DNA from: Clostridium culturomicium
GTDB taxonomy: Bacteria; Bacillota; Clostridia; Clostridiales; Clostridiaceae
Length of the DNA stretch: 49,160 nucleotides
Assembly (NCBI RefSeq): GCF_000821305.1
Contig: NZ_CCXK01000016.1
Span: 1,872 to 51,031 of the forward strand
Direction: 5' to 3'
The notes under the pieces are model-generated. The model saw only the letters and a program-made list of their open reading frames with translations, ran no database searches and was not told where the DNA came from. The translations under genes were made by a program, and so were the position numbers. Of this stretch, positions 1 through 8,255 are shown one piece after another. The first letter of the stretch is position 1. Every line of letters begins with the position of its first letter.

Positions 1-282
<282 letters not shown>

Positions 283-386
283 AAGTTTGAGCTGCGCTCT
301 AATTGTTTCGCTGACTTGTTAAAGTCATTTGTTGATAGATTATCTCTATCGAAATTAACTGGTTTTACCTTTATTTCTCTGTTTAA

Positions 387-399
387 TTTTCAAAGACCA
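387..399 (-). promoter_or_regulatory. boxA antitermination element in rRNA leader
   Basis: The minus strand reads TGGTCTTTGAAAA, close to the bacterial boxA core TGCTCTTT. It lies in the leader between the rrn promoter and the 16S gene. boxA is the binding site for the NusB/NusE antitermination complex. The call rests on motif and position. Confidence 0.7.
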
Positions 400-441
400 A
401 TTCTTGTTTTACTTCATCACTCGTTAGTGACGACTTTTACT

Positions 442-470
442 ATTCTACTAGATAATTTCTTATCTGTCAA
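442..470 (-). promoter_or_regulatory. rRNA operon promoter
   Basis: On the minus strand TTGACA (470-465), a 17-nt spacer and TAGAAT (447-442) form a near-consensus vegetative sigma-A promoter. It would start transcription near 435 and give a leader of about 150 nt before 16S. Additional upstream rrn promoters are possible, but I found no second site of similar quality. Confidence 0.85.
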
Positions 471-841
471 CATTTTTCAAGAAGTTTTTTCTTTCTTTCG
501 AAGAGTTAACTACTTAATTTTTGTTGTTGCTTTGCCGCGTCTCTCAGCGACATGGATTATCTTATCATGAATTTAACCTCAAAAACCTCTATATAAATTA
601 GTTTGCACAGATTATATTCATATTCCTGCAAATATCTTTAAATTCCTCATGTTTTTATATACTGATACACTAGGACAAGTATTAAAAATCATATTTTACA
701 ACTATTTTGTTATATCGAATTTTTAGAACAATCTAAGCTACATATTATAACCTTCAACCACTTCAGTGTCTAACCCCTTAATTAAGCTACTAGAATTTAT
801 AATTTATCTCATACCTTTGAATGAAATTGAAATGTGTTGCC
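471..841. other. Intergenic region upstream of the rRNA operon
   Basis: About 370 AT-rich bases lie between the rrn promoter and the end of the small gene at 842. No open frame with a ribosome-binding site and no convincing terminator is visible. Part of it probably serves as an AT-rich UP element for the rrn promoter. Confidence 0.5.
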
Positions 842-991
842 TTATCTATTTCGTTTCTTATAATTTATTCCAAATATAATATTTGCACACCCTAAAATAG
901 TCCATATACTACTCTTGTCCCTTACTGCAACAATTAAAAATAATATAGCTGCTATAAAATATAAAGTACTAGTCTTTTTAATAAAATCCAT
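842..991 (-). CDS. Small membrane protein, 49 aa
   Basis: A short frame starts at ATG 991 and ends at TAA 842-844. It encodes 49 residues starting MDFIKKTSTLYFIAAILFL, with two hydrophobic stretches (about residues 10-23 and 29-42) and a basic end (YKKRNR). A good AAGGAG ribosome-binding site lies at 1006-1001. An in-frame ATG at 1000 is too close to that site, so 991 is chosen. It begins 21 nt after the metallo-hydrolase stop and is probably co-transcribed with it. I do not recognise a family; a membrane accessory role is only inferred from the hydrophobicity. Confidence 0.6.
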   Translation of the reverse strand: MDFIKKTSTLYFIAAILFLIVAVRDKSSIWTILGCANIIFGINYKKRNR

Positions 992-1011
992 AAATAACAT
1001 CTCCTTAAACC

Positions 1012-2106
1012 CTATTCAAAATCTCTCCACCAACATTTTTGAAACTCTTGATACTTATCCAATGCCATTGTTTCTCCCATTCTAGGTGTAACTACTTCCA
1101 TATTGTTTTTTTCTCCCCAGGTTACAAATCTCTCTGGTGGATCATCCCATCCATGTCTTGATAATGCAAATGCTCCCCAGTGAATTGGCATACTTATCCG
1201 TGCTCCCATAATTTTAGCGGCCATAGCAGCCTCCTCTGGGAACATATGACTATCATGCCAAGCAGAATTATACTGTGCACTATCCATCATAACAAAATCA
1301 AAGTCTCCATACCTGTCATGTATATCTTTAAAATGTCCACCAAAACCGGTATCCCCACTTTCATATATCTGATGATACTCATCCTTTAAAACCCAAGAAG
1401 CATAAAGGGTATTCCCCCTGTCTGATAACTGTCTATTGGAATAATGCTTTGCAGGAGTACATCCAATAGTTAATCCATTGAATTCAAATTCTTCCCACCA
1501 AGCCATACTTTGAATTTTTCCTTTCTCAACATTAAATCGTTGCAAATGATTCTCCAAACCTAGTGGCACAATATATTTTCTCACCTTACTGTCAAGCTTC
1601 TTAATTGTATACATATCCAAATGATCATAATGGTCATGAGAAATAATAAGTAACTCAATTTCTGGAATCTCCTCAATTGTTATCGGCATCTCACTAAAGC
1701 GTTTTGGCCCAGCAAAGTTAACTGGAAATGTACGCTTGCTGAATAATGGATCAATCATAATATTCATACCATGGATCTGTATCAATAATGTAGAATGTCC
1801 AAGCCATGTTACATTTAACTCATCAACAGATGGGGTATTCATAAAAGTTGGCTTCATCACTGGTAATGCATCCTTAGGAGTTCTTTCCTTATTTGAAATA
1901 CTATTTTCGCCAGCCTCAATCTTTAATTTATATTGCTCTGGATATATAAACTTTTTATCTATATAATTAGTCCCTCTTTCCGAATATTCCTTATTAGCCT
2001 CCTTTGAGGCACTCCCCCCAAATACGGGACTTACCTTTATAAATATTATTAATACTACTATAGTAACAAATAAAGTTTTCAATGCCCACATAATAACCAT
2101 CACCAT
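1012..2106 (-). CDS. MBL-fold metallo-hydrolase, NAPE-PLD/RomA-like, membrane-anchored
   Basis: The protein has one N-terminal hydrophobic anchor (about residues 5-27) and then a metallo-beta-lactamase fold. Visible landmarks are WLGHSTLLIQIHG, the metal-binding HDHYDHLD motif (H-x-H-x-D-H), later conserved histidines in TPAKHYSNR, ESGDTGFGGHF and MPIHWGAF. The order and wording fit the subgroup that includes RomA and N-acyl-phosphatidylethanolamine phospholipase D, which hydrolyse phosphodiester or ester bonds. The substrate here is unknown. The first three Met codons (2106, 2100, 2091) lie close together. The AAGGA sequence overlaps the first, so the second or third is the more likely true start. 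A hairpin at 2132-2168 separates it from ywbE. Confidence 0.85.
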   Translation of the reverse strand: MVMVIMWALKTLFVTIVVLIIFIKVSPVFGGSASKEANKEYSERGTNYIDKKFIYPEQYKLKIEAGENSISNKERTPKDALPVMKPTFMNTPSVDELNVTWLGHSTLLIQIHGMNIMIDPLFSKRTFPVNFAGPKRFSEMPITIEEIPEIELLIISHDHYDHLDMYTIKKLDSKVRKYIVPLGLENHLQRFNVEKGKIQSMAWWEEFEFNGLTIGCTPAKHYSNRQLSDRGNTLYASWVLKDEYHQIYESGDTGFGGHFKDIHDRYGDFDFVMMDSAQYNSAWHDSHMFPEEAAMAAKIMGARISMPIHWGAFALSRHGWDDPPERFVTWGEKNNMEVVTPRMGETMALDKYQEFQKCWWRDFE

Positions 2107-2131
2107 CCTTCATTTATTCTCATTTAAAATG

Positions 2132-2168
2132 ACCATACCCTGCCGTAAAATCTACGTCAAGGTATGGT
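2132..2168 (-). terminator. Hairpin between ywbE and the MBL gene (probable terminator)
   Basis: ACCATACC (2132-2139) and GGTATGGT (2161-2168) form an 8-bp perfect stem. On the minus strand it is followed by ATTTTAA, a weak U tract. It sits downstream of ywbE and just upstream of the MBL gene start. Confidence 0.45.
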
Positions 2169-2293
2169 TTACTTTTTATATCCTTTATTAATTATAGTTC
2201 CAAGAACTTTTCTTTGCTAATTAGCTCTTAAGACCACATTAGCATACCCCGAAAAATAGACTTTTCCCTTATTCATCACAATTATACTAATTT

Positions 2294-2485
2294 TTATTTT
2301 ACTTCTTTCACCCTGCCAACAATGCCACCTTCAAGCATGACTTTTATGCCATGATGATGCTCTGGTGAATTTGTAAGAATTCTTTGCACTACACCCTCTG
2401 TCAGATTTCCAGTGCGTTGATCCTGCTTTTGAACCACTAAAACTGTTGCTCCTATTTTAATATTACTTCTTCTTGTTCCGTCCAT
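2294..2485 (-). CDS. ywbE: YwbE family protein
   Basis: The 63-residue product reads like Bacillus YwbE throughout: MDGTRRSNIKIGATVLVVQK, then the highly conserved KQDQRTGNLTEGVV, then ILTNSPEHHHGIKVMLEGG and GRVKEVK. Length and motif order match the family, whose members are small, widespread and of unknown function. The fold is predicted to be a small beta-barrel (KOW/SH3-like). GAGGAAA upstream of the ATG supports the start. It appears to be a single-gene unit ended by the hairpin at 2132-2168. Identity is firm; function is unknown. Confidence 0.92.
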   Translation of the reverse strand: MDGTRRSNIKIGATVLVVQKQDQRTGNLTEGVVQRILTNSPEHHHGIKVMLEGGIVGRVKEVK

Positions 2486-2623
2486 TTCAATTTCCTCTAT
2501 TTCTTCCTTTACTGTTTATATCATTGTACACTACAGTAATGTAATTAGCACAAGTTTCCACTGTACCCTCTGTCCAACTGATTGTTGTAGTATCCTCTAA
2601 TAATAACTCCTGCTATTGTGCAT

Positions 2624-3274
2624 CTAATCTAAATCTATAGAATTTAGCTCAAGATTATTTCTTCTATTATCTAAAGGATTAAGATTTATATGATGAACTC
2701 TTTGCATATCATCTGGCTTTAAAAGCAGCTTATCAAGATAGATTCTTCCTTCAGGGGTATTAGCTACCACCATGGTTTTATCTCTATGTTTGTAAGTAGT
2801 CCATACGAAGCCCTCAGCTAAAACCTGCTCTTTATCCTCTGGAGAGATTAGTGCCTTAGCATTTACATTACCGTATTTATCTCTTAATAAAATAGCAATT
2901 GTGCTTTCATCCACCTGCTCGATTTCATTCTTCTCATTTCTATCATAAATTCTTAAATTGGCTTTTCTATTATCTAATGTATCCCCATTAATATGCTTTA
3001 CTGGAGTAGTTGCTGACACTCCCATAATTATGGTTTGAATTCCTTGCTTTAAAGGCTTAGCCTTTTTATTAACCTTTGATGAGCTTATATTTTGAACTAG
3101 GTAGCTGTTAAAATCCTTATTCCACTCTGCAAACCAGGTTCCAACACTTTTAACCTTTTCCAAATCTTCTGTATCAATTTGAGTCTTCAGTGGAGTCCCA
3201 TTTTTCTTGTATATAGTTACCAGGGTAGCCTCGCCCTTTATTTCAAAAATATTTTCTGTGTTTTTATTATTCAT
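2624..3274 (-). CDS. Protein with two tandem HNH-like (HNH_3 type) modules
   Basis: The 216-residue protein contains the same about-100-residue module twice. Each copy has a beta-rich part of the 'rd..G....a.i..eD...v...gfvW' type (about 17-62 and 123-172) followed by an HNH_3-like signature: VKHINGDTLDNRKANLRI (about 92-109) and VHHINLNPLDNRRNNLEL (about 193-210). The His and two Asn expected in the beta-beta-alpha-metal fold are kept in both (H94, N102, N106; H194/195, N203, N207). Such modules occur in phage and intron-homing endonucleases. No intron or self-splicing context is visible. It lies close to phage debris, so a stranded mobile-element nuclease is the simplest reading. Nuclease activity is inferred. 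AGAGG precedes the ATG. Confidence 0.7.
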   Translation of the reverse strand: MNNKNTENIFEIKGEATLVTIYKKNGTPLKTQIDTEDLEKVKSVGTWFAEWNKDFNSYLVQNISSSKVNKKAKPLKQGIQTIIMGVSATTPVKHINGDTLDNRKANLRIYDRNEKNEIEQVDESTIAILLRDKYGNVNAKALISPEDKEQVLAEGFVWTTYKHRDKTMVVANTPEGRIYLDKLLLKPDDMQRVHHINLNPLDNRRNNLELNSIDLD

Positions 3275-3591
3275 AAATTGTACCTCTTTCTTTACCTATA
3301 ACTTAAAGCCTATACCTTTTAATAATTATATCCATATTTTGCATATAAAATCCTTTTACAAAATCTATAAAGCCAATAATTCACTCCACACTTTTTAAAT
3401 TATGCATTAACACTACTATACACTAAAGGATGACAGTATTGAAGCATTAACTAAAGAAGTAAACGGAAAGCTTTCATATTTAAAAATACAAAGAACAGCT
3501 CTCCACACTTATAATAAAGTGAAGGCCGTTCTTATTTTTACCCTTCTTATATTTATTAGTATATACTTTACCTTCTCTTATTAAAATCATT
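3275..3591. other. Intergenic region with a gene remnant and hairpin
   Basis: No complete gene is seen. On the plus strand 3411-3500 stays open without a start and reads KDDSIEALTKEVNGKLSYLK, which looks like the tail of a lost gene. It runs into a hairpin at 3491-3533 (AAGAAC...GTTCTT, inner CACTT/AAGTG) followed by ATTTTTA, a plausible plus-strand terminator. Confidence 0.4.
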
Positions 3592-3954
3592 TTATTCTAG
3601 TGGTGACCCACAATACTCACACTCTTCTTCATTTTTAGTTGATTTGTTTTGAGCTCCACAGTACTTATAAACCACAACCTTTGATTGAGTTGTATCTTCC
3701 TTACTTTCCTCATTATCCATTAAAAATTTATTTTTAGGTAAAATAATTTCATTTGTACTATCATTTATATAAGCTCCTACAAAGCCTCACACATCCTTGA
3801 TGTTATCCTGTATTTCCTTTGGAAGAGCTTTATACTCCTCTACAGTCTCTCCTGTTCTTATGATTTTGCTAAATATACTCTCCAGCTTCTCCCATGAAAC
3901 ATCTATATTCTTCCACACTCTTACTTTTCTTGAACTTCCCTTTGCTATTATCAT
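3592..3954 (-). pseudogene. Broken phage VirE/primase-type N-terminus joined to a zinc-ribbon tail
   Basis: The frame starts at ATG 3954 after a perfect AGGAGGG site and runs to TAA 3592, but codon 56 is TGA (3789-3787). The first half (MIIAKGSSRKVRVWKNIDVS ... LPKEIQDNIKDV, stop, GFVGAYIND) resembles the N-terminus of clostridial phage 'virulence-associated E' / D5-type primase-helicase proteins, which begin with the same pattern and usually read 'IKD(I/V)GGFVGG'. Those proteins are several hundred residues long. Here everything after about 65 residues is missing and replaced by a linker and a four-Cys ribbon, CG..N ... CEYCGSPLE. I read this as internal deletion plus a nonsense change. The family match is from memory of the pattern. 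Confidence 0.6.
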
Positions 3955-4092
3955 CTAAACCCTCCTGAAAAATTGAATCTAAGAATAAATAGTCAAAAGC
4001 TGTCCAAGATTGTGCCAAGCCAAATAAACTTTTTTACTTAATTCTGCCGATTCTCCACCCGTTCATATTTCATTAACAACTTTTTCTCATTC

Positions 4093-4402
4093 AAGGAACA
4101 AAGAACAGAACAAAACGCAATTTTCTTACTCTAGTACATTAAATTTTAAATCATTGATTTTTTCAAAAAATCTATCTTTTATTTTCTTGTACACCAATAT
4201 TACACTTCAATTTTTGTTCTTTGTTCCTTTAACGCTGAAACTACTTGAAATCACTAACTTCATTTAAGGAACAAAACAGGGAACAGACAAAAAAATTCTG
4301 TTCCTTTTTCATGTTCTGTTCCTCCTTAAAAACAGAGCTCACTTTACCCGAGTAAATCGATTTAAAATTAAAGGAACAGACTGCTGAAATAAGAGGAACA
4401 GA
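4093..4402. repeat. Iteron-like cluster of GGAACA repeats
   Basis: At least eight copies of (A)AGGAACA(G/A)A or its complement lie within 310 bp: about 4093, 4217 (inverted), 4267, 4279, 4297 (inverted), 4313 (inverted), 4371 and 4393. Two of them form a perfect 15-bp inverted pair, AAGGAACAAAGAACA and its complement, about 110 bp apart. The region has no intact gene. It lies 140-450 bp upstream of the primase-like remnant and is divergent from nothing else, as expected of a replication origin or repressor-operator array of a lost phage or satellite. The function is inferred. Confidence 0.6.
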
Positions 4403-4767
4403 TTTTTCATAAGTTATGTTGCTTTTCTTACTTAGCTTTTATGAGATAAGGTTAAATGTTAATTTTAAATGAATATAAACTTTTCGCCATTTTCATGATA
4501 ATAAACCCGTTTCCCATCTGAATGATAGTAAAGAATATCTTATTACGCTTTTCTTTTTGTAAACACTTCTTCATCCTCACAAATCATTCATAACTATTTA
4601 CCTATGACTATAATCAAAAACACTAATTTTACTTATATTAAGTGTAGATTTATAATTACTTATAGATAAAGATTATAGCTTTAATAAAGAAGTTAATTAA
4701 GATAAATAATAGTAAATTTTAATGGAGTAAATCAAACAATTACTGCTTCATTTAGGAGGGGGATCTT
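4403..4767. other. AT-rich region upstream of the flavoenzyme pair
   Basis: 365 bases with no gene. It contains the 5' untranslated region and the AGGAGGGGG ribosome-binding site of the next gene. I could not single out a promoter with confidence. Confidence 0.4.
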
Positions 4768-6201
4768 ATGAATAAAGATGTTGTTATAATTGGTGCTGGA
4801 ATAGTTGGATGCGCTATTGCGAGAGAATTATCTAAATATGATTTAAAAGTCGCAGTTGTTGAAAAGGATACTGATGTTGCAAATGGTATTTCAAAGGCTA
4901 ATAGCGGAATAATTCATGCTGGCTATAATGAGAAGAAAGGCACCTTAAAGGCTGAGCTTAATATTAAAGGAAATAAAATGTACGATACTTTATCTAAGGA
5001 GTTAGATTTTAAATTTAATAGAAATGGAGCCCTTGTATTAGCCTTTAATGATGAAGATATGTGTACCTTAGAAAATTTAAAATCCAAGGGCCAAGGTTTG
5101 GGTGTTGAAGGTTTAGAAATCCTCTCTAAGGAAGAAGTGAGCAAGATTGAACCAAATATATCTGATACTATTGTTGGTGCCTTACATGCAAAGACTTCTG
5201 GTATTGTTAGTCCCTATGAAGTGACTATTGCCCTTGCAGAAAATGCTTGTACAAATGGGGTTGAGTTTATCTTTGATGCTGAAGTTGTAAATATAGATAA
5301 GATGGACTCTGGATATGAGCTATCCTTTAAGGATGGAAGCTCTATAACCAGCACCATGGTTATAAATGCTACTGGTATAAATAGTGATGAAATTAACAAT
5401 ATGATAGGTGAAAATAAATATACCTTAAAGCCTGTTAAAGGTGAGTATATCTTACTAGATAAAATAGCTGGAAAGCTAATAAGTAAGACTATTTTTCAGG
5501 TTCCAAGCAAAATATCAAAGGGTGTTTTGGTGACTCCAACTGCTGATGGCAACCTATTAATTGGACCCACAGCTAAAGGAGTAGATAGCAAAGGTGCTTT
5601 AGAAAGCACAAAAGATAGTTTAAATTATATACTAGAAAAATCAAATAAAAGTGTTAAAACCCTTCCTGTTGGCAGAGTATTAACAACCTTTGCAGGGCTA
5701 AGACCACATTTAGAATATGGTGATTTTATAATTGAAGCTACCGGTGATAATGAAAACTTCATCTCCCTGGTTGGTATTGAATCACCAGGTTTAACCGCAG
5801 CCCCTGCAATAGCTGTTCATGTAAAAGATATGGTTTCAAGAAGGTTGCCTTTGAAGGAGAAGTCTGATTTTAATCCTTATAGAAAAGGAATGATAAAATT
5901 CAGTGACCTATCCCTTGAAGAGAAAAATGCTCTAATTGCAAAGAACCCTGCTTATGGACGCATGGTATGCAAATGCGAATTAATAACTGAAGGTGAAATA
6001 GTTGATTCTATTAATAGAACTTTAGGTGCCAGAACTGTTGATGCTGTGAAGAGAAGAACTAGAGCTACCATGGGTGGTTGCCAAGGTGTTGGATGTCTGT
6101 TACCTATAAGCAAAATAATTAGTAGAGAGCTTGGTATTGATATCACTGAAGTTGTTAAAAATTCTAAGGTTTCCCCTGTTGTAGGGTTTAAGGAGGTTTA
6201 G
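4768..6201 (+). CDS. FAD-dependent oxidoreductase, GlpA/LhgO-like, with C-terminal BFD-type [2Fe-2S] domain
   Basis: Residues 5-32 carry the dinucleotide-binding fingerprint GAGIVGCAIARELSKYD with a following acidic residue. The body (to about 375) reads as a DAO-family fold of glycerol-3-phosphate or 2-hydroxyglutarate dehydrogenases (NSGIIHAGY, TTFAGLRPH, GIESPGLTAAPAIA). The C-terminus has the bacterioferritin-associated-ferredoxin-like domain with four Cys (C401, C403, C438, C443 in CKCE and GGCQGVGC), as in anaerobic GlpA. In clostridia such a gene is followed by an FAD/NAD oxidoreductase and a DUF1667 protein, probably forming a membrane-associated dehydrogenase complex. Here the second is shortened and the third is absent. 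The next gene starts 6 nt downstream. The substrate is likely glycerol 3-phosphate but not proven. Confidence 0.85.
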   Translation: MNKDVVIIGAGIVGCAIARELSKYDLKVAVVEKDTDVANGISKANSGIIHAGYNEKKGTLKAELNIKGNKMYDTLSKELDFKFNRNGALVLAFNDEDMCTLENLKSKGQGLGVEGLEILSKEEVSKIEPNISDTIVGALHAKTSGIVSPYEVTIALAENACTNGVEFIFDAEVVNIDKMDSGYELSFKDGSSITSTMVINATGINSDEINNMIGENKYTLKPVKGEYILLDKIAGKLISKTIFQVPSKISKGVLVTPTADGNLLIGPTAKGVDSKGALESTKDSLNYILEKSNKSVKTLPVGRVLTTFAGLRPHLEYGDFIIEATGDNENFISLVGIESPGLTAAPAIAVHVKDMVSRRLPLKEKSDFNPYRKGMIKFSDLSLEEKNALIAKNPAYGRMVCKCELITEGEIVDSINRTLGARTVDAVKRRTRATMGGCQGVGCLLPISKIISRELGIDITEVVKNSKVSPVVGFKEV

Positions 6202-6207
6202 TTTGTT

Positions 6208-7104
6208 ATGAGTAGTTACGATTTAATAATCATTGGTGGCGGTGCAGCTGGGATGCTATGTGCCATTGAAGGAAAGAAAAAAGGTATAGAGAATATTCTT
6301 GTTATAGAAAAAAATCCTTCTTTAGGTGGAGCTTTAACTCTTGGAAACTATAATATAAGCACTACAAAAAATATAACTGGTAAAGAATACTTAAAGGATT
6401 TACTAGATAAATACTCTAAATTAAATATTGATACCTATTTTAATACAATGGTAATTAATATAAATAATGATGGAAAAGTTGTTTGCTTAAGCCCCGATAG
6501 AGGAATGGAAGAGTTATCCGGAAAAAATATAATACTAACTAATGGAGCTAAAGAAAAAGGTAAAAATGCCTTAGATGTCTCTGGAGATAGATGTGCTGGG
6601 GTTATGACTGTGTTAAATGCTAAAAACATTTTAAATCTTGAGGGTGTTGTACCTGGAAAAGACATAATCATCTACGGTACCGAGAATTTGCACATGATTA
6701 TGAAGGACCTAGAAGCTCATGACCTTAATATTAAAGGAATAGTTTGCGAAAGGCCTAGGTCGGAATCTACTAAAATCACTAACAATATATATGAAAAATC
6801 TCATATCACAAGTATTTCCGGAGTAGATAGAGTTAAGTCCATTAAAATATCCAATGGGGTTAATGAAAAAGAAATCACCTGTGACACTGTAATTTTAGCT
6901 CTTGGAATGTTATCCGATGGGTTAGTAGCCTTTAGAAGTAACATTACCTTAAACCCTGAAACTACAGGACCTAAAGTAGATAACAACTTTGAAACCTCAA
7001 GAAAAAATATATTTGCTTGCGGTAACGGAATTTATATTCATGATTCTATAGAAGAAATTGAAGATGAGGCAAATAAGCTAATACATTATATAATAACAGG
7101 TTAA
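6208..7104 (+). CDS. Short FAD/NAD(P)-binding oxidoreductase with degenerate NAD site (partner of the GlpA-like gene)
   Basis: The N-terminal FAD motif IIIGGGAAGMLCA (residues 7-19) and the C-terminal FAD signature IFACGNGIYIHDS (268-280) are intact, and TNGAKEKGKNALDVSGDRCAG matches the conserved middle. The usual clostridial partner is about 410-420 residues; this one is 298. The second Rossmann motif, normally GSGDIGLIMAR, reads YGTENLHMIMK (156-166), so the glycines are lost, and the stretch after it is much shorter than usual. NADH binding is therefore doubtful. The frame is intact and codon use looks normal, so it may be a structural or electron-relay subunit and not a dead gene. It is translationally close to the upstream gene (6-nt gap). 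Confidence 0.75.
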   Translation: MSSYDLIIIGGGAAGMLCAIEGKKKGIENILVIEKNPSLGGALTLGNYNISTTKNITGKEYLKDLLDKYSKLNIDTYFNTMVININNDGKVVCLSPDRGMEELSGKNIILTNGAKEKGKNALDVSGDRCAGVMTVLNAKNILNLEGVVPGKDIIIYGTENLHMIMKDLEAHDLNIKGIVCERPRSESTKITNNIYEKSHITSISGVDRVKSIKISNGVNEKEITCDTVILALGMLSDGLVAFRSNITLNPETTGPKVDNNFETSRKNIFACGNGIYIHDSIEEIEDEANKLIHYIITG

Positions 7105-7112
7105 GTATAAAT

Positions 7113-7153
7113 AAAATCCCAGTGGCAAGCTTTAAATTGTCACTAGGATTTTT
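7113..7153 (+). terminator. Terminator of the flavoenzyme pair
   Basis: A stem of AAATCC-AGTG-CAA against TTG-CACT-GGATTT, with small bulges, is followed by TTTT. It lies just after the stop at 7104. Confidence 0.75.
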
Positions 7154-7241
7154 GCAAGGACTTAACTATGGTGAATTATTACACCTTCTATAGTTATAGT
7201 ATTTTTCAAATTTAAAATACTTCTGCGTATTAATATGCCAC

Positions 7242-7276
7242 AAAAAAACTTCCTCCAATTTATCCTTGGAGGAAGT
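7242..7276 (-). terminator. Minus-strand hairpin with U tract
   Basis: ACTTCCTCCAA (7248-7258) and TTGGAGGAAGT (7266-7276) form a perfect 11-bp stem. On the minus strand it is followed by seven T. No intact minus-strand gene ends here. Just upstream on that strand is a short decayed frame (about 7280-7345, ending GLRDLQLKN). Confidence 0.6.
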
Positions 7277-7472
7277 CAAAACACACTTAATTTTTCAATT
7301 GTAAATCCCGCAAACCCTTATTAGAAAAATACATATTCATGAGGTAACATGTTAAATATAATTACTCCTTATAGTAATTTATTGTGTTTTTAATATAATT
7401 CTTATTTATAAAAGTTATAACCATGTTGTGTGAACTGGTGGCAAATTGACAACACTGCCATCATACTTAAAT

Positions 7473-7500
7473 AGCCTAGATTTCCTAGGCTTTCTTTTAT
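7473..7500 (+). terminator. Plus-strand hairpin AGCCTAG/CTAGGCT with U tract
   Basis: A perfect 7-bp stem with a 5-nt loop is followed by TTCTTTT. There is no intact gene immediately upstream; it may end a lost gene or act as a second stop for readthrough. Confidence 0.5.
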
Positions 7501-7591
7501 AATAATCACACACCATATGTATAACTAACCATAAAATATCTATACTTTAAGTATAAAAATATCCAAAACCCATTATTATAAAATCTAACAT

Positions 7592-7625
7592 AAAGAGCTA
7601 TAGCTTTGTGCTTAGCTCTTTTTAT
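7592..7625 (+). terminator. Plus-strand hairpin AAAGAGCTA/TAGCTCTTT with U tract
   Basis: A 9-bp stem with a 12-nt loop is followed by TTTAT. It is the third plus-strand terminator-like hairpin within 500 bp with no intact gene between them. Confidence 0.5.
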
Positions 7626-7718
7626 TTGTCAAAAATCAAACTTTTATCTTAAATTAATATTCTTAAATTAATATTATATTAATAATTATTAAAATTTTAT
7701 TACTTTTAAAAATTATTA

Positions 7719-7746
7719 TTGAATTTTGATTTAAAAAAATTAAAAT
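7719..7746 (+). promoter_or_regulatory. Candidate promoter for the 26-aa peptide gene
   Basis: TTGAAT (7719-7724), a 16-nt spacer and TAAAAT (7741-7746). A short hairpin, AAAAAGTAA/TTACTTTTT at 7752-7774, lies between it and the ribosome-binding site TAGGAG. Confidence 0.4.
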
Positions 7747-7790
7747 TACATAAAAAGTAACAAAATTACTTTTTATAGGAGTTTTATAGC

Positions 7791-7871
7791 ATGGATCATC
7801 TCAAAATATTCAATACCATAATTATTATATCCATTTTCTTCTTTTGTTTTTTAACAAAATTTATATTTTAA
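7791..7871 (+). CDS. Hydrophobic 26-residue peptide
   Basis: A frame of 26 codons, ATG 7791 to TAA 7869-7871, encodes MDHLKIFNTIIIISIFFFCF and then LTKFIF. It is one long hydrophobic helix. TAGGAG precedes the ATG at a distance of 11 nt, and a candidate promoter and a hairpin ending next to the ribosome-binding site lie directly upstream. Size and hydrophobicity resemble type I toxin peptides or small membrane regulators, but I recognise no family and see no antisense partner. A chance frame in AT-rich DNA cannot be excluded. Confidence 0.35.
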   Translation: MDHLKIFNTIIIISIFFFCFLTKFIF

Positions 7872-8219
7872 TCTATGAAGTGCAAAATTTATGTTGTTTA
7901 TTTTATATACATTTATATGCCTTTTCTTTTTCATAGCAATTATATATCTGCCCTTCATATGTATATTCTAATAAGCCTTAAATTTCTATGAATTAATGTT
8001 TATATTTGAAGAGTTATTTATAGAATTTAGATAATGTAAAATATAAAATTTCTCCTTTTTATATTTTCCAAAATTATTAATATCACGTAAATCATTTCTC
8101 TTCCATAAAATTAAAGCGTGATATGTAATCCCTACTATGCGTTATCTATTCTACTCTTCATTTATTTATACTATGAGCCTGGATCATCCCTCCTAGGCTC
8201 ATAGTTTCGCATAAAAATA
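7872..8219. other. Intergenic region with a perfect hairpin
   Basis: No gene is seen. It contains a perfect 11-bp inverted repeat, ACTATGAGCCT (8170-8180) and AGGCTCATAGT (8195-8205), with a 14-nt loop. There is no U tract on either side, so it is not a standard terminator. Confidence 0.4.
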
Positions 8220-8249
8220 AAGGCTAGCAAGATTTCTCACACTAACCTT
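8220..8249 (-). terminator. Terminator downstream of the 8256-8573 gene
   Basis: On the minus strand AAGGTTAG and CTAGCCTT pair with one mismatch, followed by TATTTTTAT. It lies directly after the stop of the gene at 8256. Confidence 0.55.
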
Positions 8250-8255
8250 AAAAAA

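Noticed and set aside
316..570. Plus-strand open frame of 84 codons
   Set aside because: It lies antisense to the rRNA leader, boxA and promoter and has no ribosome-binding site; it is a shadow frame.
1736..1966. Plus-strand frame inside the metallo-hydrolase gene
   Set aside because: It is antisense to a clearly conserved gene and has no translation signal.
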